From positions 6,265,501 to 6,329,500 of the forward strand of contig CM037473.1 in the NCBI GenBank assembly GCA_021014325.1: a stretch of 64,000 nucleotides of DNA, written 5' to 3'. The DNA comes from Plazaster borealis (Eukaryota; Echinodermata; Asteroidea; Forcipulatida; Labidiasteridae). The translations under genes were made by a program, and so were the position numbers. This document shows, in pieces, positions 34,001-46,000 of the stretch (the first letter of the stretch is position 1; each line of letters begins with the position of its first letter). The notes beneath the pieces are model-generated. The model had not been told where the DNA came from. It saw only the letters and a list, made by a program, of their open reading frames with translations, and did not search any database.

Positions 34001-37000
34001 TTTTTTTCCTCAACTTGGACAGACAGATGAAAATATTGGGGAGGGGGGGGGGAATGATAAGAATCTAATATAATACCAGTGAGTTTTTATAGATCGAAAC
34101 TTATATATGTTTCAATTCTTAACTCATCACCTTGTCTTCAACTCGGGGAAAAAATATATAAAGTGTTATTTGTGTTTTTACCCACAGGTCAGAATTGACT
34201 CAGATTCCCGGTCGGTCCCAGGGGGGCCTGACCCATTTCTGGGTCAGGTTGACCCCAACCTCGTCCCCAAGGTGTGTCGAGCAGTACGAGGTTGACCGCT
34301 CTCTCACCCTGGTATTGGATCATTTGCATATCCAAAAATTTTGGATACGTATAGAATAGAATGGTTTATTCAGCCAATGATTAAAAACAATCACTGGAAT
34401 TAAAAATATTGGTCTCACAACATCAGTATGCAAATTAGAATAGTCTGGCTGTGAACATGGTGTACGGGTAAAACACAAACAAGTATTCTTTAGCCCCCAT
34501 GCAAATTTAACATCTATTTAAAAAACTAAAAAAACAAAAACAAAAAACAATCCTTTGGTCTGGGGCATTTTGTTCTGAATCCCAATCAAACACGAGACTT
34601 ATTACTTCTTTAACTAGTACAGGGCTGACAGGCATACACCTTTAAAGGGACGTGCTCATATTTGGTACCTTATCTGGAGACCAAGAACAAACAAAAAATA
34701 ACTAAATAAAAGGTCTCCATAGGGGAAATCTAAAGACCGGGGTGCTCCACAAGTCTATGGGAGGATGTTAACTACAAGGACAAAGGGAAAGAACAAAAGA
34801 TGTCTCCACAGGGATGCATTTTTGAGAATGTGTGAACTCTCATTCTTGTGTGTGTGTGTGTGTGGGGGGGGGGGGGCTTTGAAAGGGCACTATTCGAACC
34901 ACACACCCTCAACAACCTCCTGTGCAGCATAACATTTTGTTAGCATTGTGTATTCTTCAGTCGCCATGAATGCAATGGAAACCACTATGATTTGTTGTCA
35001 CTATCTCATGCATTAATGAGGGTATTATATATAATATGGAACATCACATTTCACATTTTAAACCAGTGGATTTAAGATTTTCCCCATAGTCCGAATAATA
35101 CAGCCTCACCACATCAAACTTTGTTTGGCCTGCTGCCCATATGCTGTAGAGGACATTGTTGAAATTATAATTTCCCTGGTCAATTAAAAAAGCTTAGGCG
35201 ATAATTGACCATGAAATGGTCGAACACCTAAAAATACATAAAGTTGTCAGTGACAGCAAAAACCCAAATGATGCTCTTAATTTCCGTTCCAGCAGCAAGA
35301 GCTGTTTTTAGAAGGACAAGATTTCCAAAGGACAAGGATGATGTTATGCCACTTCGGAAAACGCATTATCTGAGAAGACTTAAGGTTAATTTCTAACAAC
35401 TCGCTCACACTTGACAGAAGTGCCAGGGCAATTTTTAGTAGAATTTCTGACAAACTTCACAAGCTCGTTGACATTATAGAATAAGCACTTGATTTTTTAC
35501 TCCAGGTGCTTCTTATTTTTGACATCCCTGATGGGTTATTTTCTTATCATTATACGCAAACAAAACATTAAAGCCCGCTATTGATGCCGTGTGTACACTG
35601 GATGATTCAACTTGTGCGAGTGACAGACTAACTTGAGTGTGTATTTCAACATTTTGGACCATTAAAGAGGAGCTCCAGGGTCGAAATAAATGTTGTGATG
35701 CACTCATTATCTAAACAGTAGAGTCTTTAAACAATTACAGGCTTTAACATCACGTTAAAATGATGTAAAATGCCATTGTATTTGAAACCCTTTCATTCCT
35801 GAATTTTGAATCAAAAAGGCATTGAATTTGACTTTTTGACTGGTCCAAACAATCTTCTTTGCAATGTACAGACCCATTTGTTGTTGATATCCACAGTGAC
35901 GTCATGTTTCAAATTTTCACAATTTTTCCCCAGAATGCCTTGCACAATTATAACCCCTTGAAGTGTGACTTTGAAATATCTAAATATATTAGAAATTTAA
36001 ATTACTCCTGTGGTTGATCAATTCTGTGTTAGAGACATAGAGCGCGCAATCAAAAGAGGCATCATGGTCCAGCCTCACAACTATGGGCAGCGCGCCTTAT
36101 CGATACCGATAAGTGTCTCTGTCCCTGCTCCATGATCTTACTAGCCCTATTGTTTCACTTCTTGGTGATTGCCTGAACAACCAATTCTGTACCTTGCCTC
36201 ACGTGACATAATATGGCCCTTGAACCACCTGTTCCTTAATTTGACACACCCTGCTGCAGTAATCCTTGTAAAGTAGACAATGCTGAAACCATAAGGACTT
36301 CCACTTCTCCATTAATTACAATGGCATTTATCGCACTGATTTGAAGCTCTGAATTTCTTGAACAACATCATACACACGTCCAACCCTTCAACCACATTAA
36401 TGAAACATGAGGGCCAGCTGGTTTGACAAGTTCGCCAACAAAAATATCAGATTATCTCTAAATTCATACCTAAATAACTTCAAACTGTCTCCCAGGCATG
36501 GCAGGTGAGAAAGAAACGATTGATTTTCTACAAAATGACAAGTTACTGTCTGAGAATGTTTGTCGATTGAACAAGGACATGTAAGGTTTCACTATTGTTA
36601 GCTGTTGAAACCAGCTGCGTTGACAGTTTCACTGATTAAAATGTGTTTTCAACATTAAAGGCAAAGTATACCTTTGAATTTTTGGAAGTGTTCAATTGCT
36701 TTAATCCTATATACAATAAAACTAACTTGTGAACATTTAAATTCAAAAGGTGGTAGTATTTTTGCGATATCACCGCAAATCTGGAGAGGTTATGTCCACG
36801 CAGGAAGAATAATCCGCAATTGGAATACTCAATCTGAGTAATGTTTCATGCAGAAACGTTTCTCAGTTTGAAAAGTTTTTGAATTCCTCTCTCTAAAACT
36901 ACATTCCTTTGAAGAAAATTGTTTCTCAAAATATATATATTAGCAACAGCTGCAGTGCTTCTTACCAAGTAAGTTTTTATGGTCATTAATTTTTGGAGTA

Positions 37001-40000
37001 ACTACCAAAAGTACATACCCTCCCTTTAAGCTATGTACATGTATTGACTTGAATTTGAATCAAAGGGTACTGCATACTAGCGACAACAGTTTTTCTCAAA
37101 AGTACAAGCCCTGTTCTCTTTAAGAAAAAATACTTTAATCTTGTTAACATTTTGTAATAATAATGTGATTGCTTTGGCCAGCATCTTCAAAGACTCATTA
37201 TTTATCTAAACATACTTTTTTTTCTAAATGATTGCCAATTTGACATTTTCCCACTTTGGCAGGGAAATCTAGCAATGATTAACATTTTATATTTACCAAC
37301 CATTTGCAAAGTTGATTATATTTTAGCTTTGCGCTTGGAATCATAGACATGTCACGATAGTCACAAACAATATAACCTCTATTTTTAAAGTCTAAAAAAA
37401 TACAATTTTTTTAAAAAGGACAGGATGATTTCTTAATATCCCTTTATTTAATTATTGTTGCCGATGAGTACTTTCTATGTCATTGATTGTACTCAGTCTT
37501 TCCAAAACTAAATATTAAAATATTTCAAATATTTATTTAACTTGTAAAATTGTTTGAACCAGCGCGCTTTATTGTATTTGTTCACAGCAACCCCTAGTCA
37601 TGTAAATATAAATATTCTTAAACAAGTATTATGAGCATCAAGCCACACATTGTCTTGTGTGTGTGGGCAACTTTCAGCAAAACTTAAATCTGTGCGAATG
37701 CTAACCACGATGATTGATGTAGAATGAGAAGTTTGCACTGGGGCCAAATTTCATGGGTCTGTGTTCACCACGGAATTCTGTGCTTAATAACATCACCATC
37801 CTCTGCATACGAAGTACAAGCGCTGAATTTCTGCACCAGCTGTGTAACCAAAGAATGCTTAGTAATTGGAAGTAAGCACACGCGCAGGCAAAAGCTCCTC
37901 AGTAACCTGGGTAAATACGCTTATGTTAAGCCCAGCATTTTCTGCAAGCTTATGCGCCAATTTGTCGCTTGTGGTAAGCAGAGCCATGAGATTGGTCCAA
38001 GGTCTATGTATACATAAGATGTGCTCTTGCAAGATCACACAAGACACAGTGACTTGACATAATGTGTGCTCAGTGTGACTTTCTTTAGTTTTCTCAGTCA
38101 AACTCTGCTTTAAAGGCACTGAACACAGTGACTTGACATAAGGTGTGACTTTCTTGAGTTTTCTCAAATTCTACTTTAAGGGGGTACTGTGTTTCACCAT
38201 GAACTTCTATTCGTTTTCGCACGACATGTACAAAGTAGTTCCGATCATGCACACATTTCCAAGAAAAATGGATTTATCTGGTAAGTCTGCTGCCACCTAG
38301 TGTCCCCAAAAGGCTCCCATTGCCATTGATTATTAATTCAAGGCCTCTTTCTAATATCTGAAATATAAATTGCATCCTAAAAAGTATTTTTATGCTTGCC
38401 ACTGGAGAGCTCTTTTCCCATAGTACGTGTTTCTCCGGCCTATTCAAGCATGTCAGGGTTAACATTTTACACTTGACCGCAGGCCCGAGTCCAGTGGTTT
38501 TAGTGTCGGGCCAGTAAACTTATGACCAGACAAGTCCAGACTATTCCAATCATTTTGTTCTTTTGTGGAGCAGGGTCCAATTTTAGAAAGCATTTAGAGT
38601 CTACTTGAAATTAATAAGCCGATAAAGAAATCTTAATAGACCATATAAGCATTGACGACATCACTCCACCATCTCAGAGGAAAACGACGACAAATTAAAG
38701 AAAAAACGAACAACTATGACCACTCGGCAAACAGGATCAGCCAATTAGCTACTTTCTTCTGACCTCTTACAAGTCGCTATGGTGACAGACGATTTAAGTC
38801 TCGCGCGTAGTCAAATGTCAGGCACGGAAAAAGCCCTGTACAATTGTGTTTCCTTCACACTTTAAAAATGTCGAAGTATAAAATGAGGGTTCGTACAAAT
38901 GCTCAAATACTCATGAGACTAGCTTGGTCAATAGAAAAAAGAATCTTGTTTGAAGACGAATCTCCTAATGAAATTGGTCTGTGTGTATTGTGCTTGTTTC
39001 CTTCTAAACGTTTTTTGCGAAAAGATTAAAAACATTATTTACTTACTCTATTCAGCTGGTCAGCGGTATCTTCAGCTACTGTCTGCTGCTTAAGATGTTT
39101 GTTGACGAGTTGGAACAGATTGTGTGTTGCCCTAACGAACACAAAAAAAACAACATTTTAAACCGCCATTTCATCTTATTTATTCAAGCCCAGATTAGAA
39201 AAGTTAAAAGGGGATTATATTTGCTATTGAATAAAAACCATTGCCATATAGTTCTAATTAACCCTTTAGAGACCATAGCGGCTGCAAGTGACTTGTACCA
39301 AAATGCCCATAGCGGCCGCAAACGGGCGCAAGATTTGACCTACTTATGCTCAAACAAGAGCAACAGCAAGAGGTTAAAGAAAAAGTAATGTACTAAAATT
39401 AACATTTTCCATTGTTTCCAATGTTAACAAAGAATCTACAGTTCCAAAACAAACCCATATATTTGTGTTTCTTATTAATTTTCCTGACATTTTTCCTGAA
39501 AATAAAGGAGTCCAAAAATCAACAAGATAAGCAATGTCTGGGCATATGGTGATGGTTATACAGAAATGAATGGTCTCTAAAAAGTTAAACGTCATGGCCG
39601 ACAACAGCACAATAAACTCATCTGATTAAAGAATTTTGCAGGTTCCAATCCAATTTCGCAAAGCTGCATATCAGCACTGTAATTTAATTAGCACAGAGCT
39701 GAGGACAATGTGGCTTAGCAAAAACATACCTTTTTCCAAAACCTTTTCATAGCGGTAAACAAACAAAAAGTTTTCTTCTTTTTTTACAGCTTGTTCTTAA
39801 AAACAAGGTTCAATTTTTAAAAGTTGTTTACTGGTAAGCAAATCGTTGTGCTTACTATAGCAGAAAACACGTGTGAGCAAAAGTGTATTTCATAAACAAT
39901 CAAGAAGGTTTGACAGTGTGTGAGTGTGCGCGTCCATGATGGATTTGCTGTGAAATACGCTTACGCTTAAGCAAATATTTCTGCATACAAAAATTTGCTT

Positions 40001-43000
40001 ACCGTGAAGCAGTGATTTGAAATTGCCCCCTGGCTAAAGTTAATAAAACTGGTCAGTACACAAATTTGCTTAGCACAGAACAATGTTGCTAAGCAGAAAC
40101 AAATTACCGACCAAAGTGACATATCATTCAAGTTCTTACGACTGGTGCCCGTTTATTATATTGCTTAGCAATATTTTCTGCTTAACATCTTTATGAAATT
40201 GGGCCATGGGGCTTATTTAAAATGGCTGCATATAAAGTATAGCACTTAAAATATACACAGAGATATACTCAGAGATTGGCCCGAAATTTGAAAATTCCTG
40301 AAAATGGCTTTGCTGGCCTGGGTTCCCCCTTATTCTAGAAGCAGAACCTCCAAGATGTTACCATTCAGGAGGTTTACAGACTTTCCTGTGCATCACCAGA
40401 AACACTATAAGCTACAGGTTTGGAACACAATGTGGACCATTTCTTTATCCCTTTGGTGATTGGTTTTCTTCTTTCAAGAAAATCTGAAGGCTCAAGGAGA
40501 TTTTGAGAAAATCCTGAAATCAGGAGAAATCCTGAACATAAATCACATGCCTGAAAATTGTTTCTTAAGGCCATGTGACACAGGGCAAATTTTTCAGGCA
40601 ACTTTGAGGCAACCAACTGAACTGCATGCACAAAGAACACTTCGCAGGTTTGATATTTGGTCCTTTGAAAAAAGTAGGGACATTTTTTCGAGTACAAGGG
40701 TTGACCACTGTTTACAAAGGTTGCAGGCTCAAAAAGACTTTTCAGGCTTTATTAATAACAATTTTTCTGATTTATCAAAGGGCCAAAAAATCTGAAAAAA
40801 AACTAAAGTAGGAAGAATATCATGCCTGACTTCGTCAGCAAAAGAGACAATCTTCTGGCAGTAACTCACTATCCCCCGAGAAAATAATGAGAAAACTGAA
40901 ATGTGAATGCCTTTTCTTCTTGGAGATTGCTTGGAACTGGTTGTCTGTAAATTGCCTCGTGCGTCATGACCCTTGAGTTGAATCACCAATGTAATATACA
41001 CCATTTGTGAATGACTTCTGGTAATGTTTCCCTTTACAAATTGGTTAAGTTTTATTATAATTATCCATCAGTGCTTTTTAAAATCTTCTGGATGTTAAAG
41101 TTTTTAATGTACTATATGCACATGTATTGTAAATGTCAATATGTATGAATTTTTTAGATTCTGAACATTTTTGCAGGACGAAGAATGTCATGTTGTTTAA
41201 TCATTGTGACCAATAAATGAATAAATAAATGAATTAATGAATAAGTTACATTATCCACAAGTTGAGCCCAGCAAGGGTGAGCTCGACAGCAAATATCAAA
41301 CCCTGCTGGGCCAAATTTCATAGAGCTGTTTAAGCACATAAGGAGCTAAGCACAATAAAACCATGCTTACCACATTAAGTTTACCAGCCAAAATATCATT
41401 CCATATGTAGCATTTGTGGCTGGTGTCCTGCTTATTTTTTGCTAAGCAGAACATTTCTAAGCTTAAGCAGCCCTATGAAATTCGTCAGCAATTTCACGAA
41501 GGGCCAAAAACCTTAAAAATCGATAAAAAACTAATTTTGATTTTTTGGGTGGATTTGACTAAGGTGATCGGGATCTAACTATTTACGAAGTTATAGGTCT
41601 CAAAATTGTCTTGTTTCTTAATTACGCTAAGTTGATAAATGACAAAAACCTCAAGAACCTGGAATTATGTTTTCACGAAGAGCCAAAAACCTTTTTGTAA
41701 ATTTGTTGTATACCTTACCACGTTGATTGTACAGATGGCACAGTGCCAATCATGAGCGCGCCGGCTTTTGCGTTTTCACGAAGCGCCAAAAACTTAAAAG
41801 GACAAAAAATAAGCACCACCTGATATTGTGTTTTCACGAAGTGCAGAAAAGTGTATTGCTCTACCGCGTGGAATTATCCCTTGGCACGGTGCCAACAGTG
41901 GGTGCTCCGGCTTTTGCGTTTTCACGAACAGCCAAAAAGTTTATACACGACGCGCTGCATGCAGACCATGTTTTGTAACGTTTTCACGAAGAGAACATTT
42001 TGTTAATGAAATAATTACTCAGTAATTAAACACGTTAGGGACAAAATTGAAACAGATTTGTATGATTTAGGATCTTTTCTTCCCTGACATGTAAAAAATT
42101 CCAAGATTAAATTTCGAATAGTCTACCAACTAGTAGTTTCAAAATTAGCTAAACTTAAAACGCGGTTTTCTCGAAACAGACATATTTGGCCGCAGGGGAC
42201 TTTTTGGCCCTTCGTGAAATTGCTGACGAATTGTCCCCTGTTCTACACCCTGGCTCTGGCTGTTTGACTTTTCTTCTGCCCACCATCTTGAAGCCACATC
42301 CAGCATGATGCACACAGCTTAAAAAAGGGGATGACGGAAAAGTCAGAGCCACAGCTATGGAAGATGTTTTCTTTTAAATGCCCCATGTTTGTTGTCGTAC
42401 TCACATTTTAATTCTTCCTAGTAACAAAGTCTTCTTGGCTGCTGTGTTCTTGATATGTGTCCACTGGGACTCCCTGTTAGCGATAGAAACACAATTAATA
42501 CAGACATGCTGTAGAAAAAATAACACTAAATGGTGAAGCAGGGCTTGAAATAACCACAGCACCACTGGCCAGAATTCAGTAATCAGTGGTATAATATAAT
42601 TTATTTATTTGATTTGTTTAGTTATAAACAAATACAAATTTGGGGGAGGCAAAGACATAATTTGGTGGGGCTATTTAATGTATCGACTCATTCATTTGTA
42701 TATTTTTTTCTATCTCATTTAGGGGCAAGAGGTGGGGGGCAAGGGTTCTGAGGGGGGGGGGGCACTCCATCCTCCCTGACCACCCTCTTATCTGGTTATC
42801 CCGGGCAAGCGGGGGAGCAAAGACATAATTTGGTGGGGCTATTTTATATATCGAATCATTCATTTGTGTATTTTGTCTATCTCATCTGGGGCAGGGGGGG
42901 GGCAAGAGGGGGAGGGACAAGGGTTCTGAGAGGGGGCTCCAGCCCTCCCTGATCACCCCCTTATCTGGTTACCCCGGGCAAGCGGGGGAGCAAAGACATG

Positions 43001-46000
43001 ATTTAGTGGGGCTATTTAATGTACCGAATCATTCACTTGTGTATTAATTTTTCTATCTCATTTGGGGGAGGGGGGCAAGGGGGGACAAGGGTTTGGGGGA
43101 GGGAGGCTGTATTCCCCCGACCACCCCCTATTCGGTTACATCGCTGGATCACAACCCATTAAGTCCTGCAGTCTAGTGTTTTCCCAAACACATATTTTTA
43201 AGGATTTACTCACGAATACTTAAGTTTTGCAAAAGTCTAATCCGTCTCCTACACAGCTCAGTTAATCATATCAGAATAAATAATTATTCAGCACTGTGAA
43301 AATCTTTACGGTGCAGTAAAGTTTCTGAGCTACTAGTGGAGATTCTCTTGATATCATAAATATGTATCTTTTGTCAAAGTACAGAACTCTGGTGGTGTTC
43401 TACGTACCATTTGACAGCTTCACTCTGAGCTCTGTCTAGTCTTGTCTGTAACTGTGCAAGCTTGTTGTTATAATGTAGGATCTCATTGTTCTTCTCTTCT
43501 GTGAACTTCACCAGAGCTCCTCTTTCTCTTTCCACTGCATCTTGCGTCCTCTGAGCCTTTTCCAGCAGATCCTAAGGAGTCAAGAAATTCCAAGGAAGGA
43601 GATGAGAGGAAGAAGGATGAAGCGGAAGTCAATACGTGAAGCTTGAGATGTGTTTAGCTATTTTCTACATAATTCCAATGTTCAGTGATTTGACTAATTG
43701 TTACAACACCATTTGTTGCATGTCGTGGCCAAGCGGTCTCGAGCATTGAACTCAATTTCTAATGGGGGAGAGTTGCAGATTGCGGATTCAAATTCCGGTC
43801 ATGACACTTGCATTGTTTACTTTGAAAGGTGGATGTAAAATTTTACATTTTTCTTGTACATTTTGTAATTGTTTACAATTAAGAATTAACCGGAAATGGA
43901 GGTCAAGTCTTATTCTCAGGATGCTCTTTGCTAATAATTTAACTTTAGTTTACTTTCATAAATTTCATTGCTAAATTTTACTTTCAATTTAATAGCTATA
44001 AACTACGTTAAACTAAAGTATTTGAAGAAACAGAACTGCGCACACATAAAACTCAATTATGGTTGGGACCAACTTGGTCCCCGAAATTCGAATACGAGTG
44101 AGACTTGCACAGTCTAGTAAAACAAGATCCTCAAAATGATTCTTTATTTTATGTTTCCGTTTGGTTTTAAAAGCTCTTCTGTGCAATCTGGATCATTTTG
44201 TGAATTTTGATCTGACCAATTTTTTTTTAACAAAGATACGCCAGCTTTCGCATGGGGAGAACACTGGAAACAGTTTTGTACTTACACTATGCGTTGCGAC
44301 CAGTGTCTCATAGCGAGCGATAATCTCCCGGATTTCATGAAACTCTTCAGCGGCCTCCAGCGTTCGCTCCAAGTAACCGTGATAGATTTTATGTTTGTTA
44401 AGACGACCAAGTAGTTTGTCCTTTGACCCCTGGAGGTCTTTCTTCTCATCCAGTAATCTACAGAAATAAAACCATTTCATGAGAAGTTTTATGTAGAAAA
44501 AAACCACCCCCACCCCTAGTGCTTAGTGTTTGGCAAAACATAATCACGTACACAATCCACCATCCAAAAGTGTACTGGGTTCTTTTACATGCACTGCACA
44601 ACACCAAGAATCTACAAGCCAGCTTTACGTCCCATGTGAAAAACAAAGCTTTAATGGTTTAAGTGTCTTGCTTAAAGGGACACGTTGCCTTGGATCGGGC
44701 GAGTTGGTCTATAAAAAGCATTTGTAACCGTTTGTTATAAAATGCATATGGTTAGAAAGATGTTTTAAAAGTAGAATACAAAGATCCACACAACAATGTC
44801 TCGAAATTGCGTGGTTTTCCTTTTACATCGTGAACAAACACGGTCGGCCATTTTGTGGAGTCAACTATTTACTATTTTTCAATTTTTAGCTATTTTTTCC
44901 AAGATGGCCGTCATGCTAAATATGGTTGGCCAAGGTATATTTATTCACAGATATTGTGCTATTTGAGTATGCTGATGCAATTTATGACAACACAAATGAT
45001 TTGTAAGACCCTTCAATGCAGAATCGCAGCACTATCACCGACAACAGTTCTCCGATCTGAAAAGAACGCCCAGCTGGGTTTGGTACCAAGACATTGATGA
45101 TATTTTAAGTCAGGAGAATCACCCTTTTAGCCCTCAACTAGCTAGGGACTGCACACAGAATTGTAATGAGAAAGTTGGGAATTATTGAGGCAAAGCTGCT
45201 ATTTTGGCCCATCTAATTTGATTCAGAAGATTCAAAATATCAGAGATGCCACTCAGTTTTATCCCAAAAATTTGATTTCAGCTTTAAATTTTTTGTTTTT
45301 TTTGTTTGTTTGATTTTTTAAAATAGTAAATAGTTAAAAAAAGGAGGCGACGGCCAAAAAGGAGGCGGGCGGGGACGAGAAACTCGTTTCTTATTTTACT
45401 TGGCCTTATTAATGTTTCAATTTTGTTTACTGTATGCGAGCTTTTTAATTACCTTTTTGAGATATAATAAAGATTAATTGAATGGAATTCAAAGCCATCC
45501 TTTACCAGTGGGCGACATCGCCTTTAACAACAGCTACATTTTTCTGTTGCTTTTTCAGATTACTTGGTAAGCTTTTCATTATCCTTTCAACTCAAACCGC
45601 GTGATTAATTTTCCCTCACCTGAAGATTTCTTTCTCTTTAGACTTTCTCAACTCTCTCTCGTCAAATGCTTTCTTGACAGCTCTGGCACGCTTGGAATCA
45701 TTTTCCTGTCAAATGTTAAGATTTTTAAAAATCAGTTATCAGAAGAAATAAGCCCTTTTTGTATAACCTAATGTAAAATTTAAAAAAATTCCTAAACAAC
45801 TTTTCATGGATTTGATATAATTTTTCTTTACACTTTTTGTAGAAAATGCCTGAAAATAATTTGCCTTATGGAAGAGTCTGAAGATACATTTCGAAAACTA
45901 AAAACATATCCAACTTACTTTACAAAAACAAAAAAAACGGATGTTTAACCCTTTCAGCCCCAAGTTCTTTTGACATAAACAACCGCTGTGGCCCATGTTG

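Larger units (their letters stand above)
32932..34252. repeat. Direct segmental duplication around MITE A copy 7
   Basis: 32932-33310 and 33883-34252 are direct copies: TTTAAATG, CTCGAATTAACATTATTTCA, GGTAAGAACTTGATAATAAT, a G-run, then the GGTCAG/TGACC block. MITE A copy 7 begins the second copy exactly at its TTTAAATG, so the boundary coincides with the TTAA site. Confidence 0.85.

Noticed and set aside
41491..42000. Regularly recurring TTTCACGAAG motif that might suggest a CRISPR-like array
   Set aside because: Spacing is irregular, the motif also forms the ends of the element, and the genome is eukaryotic.
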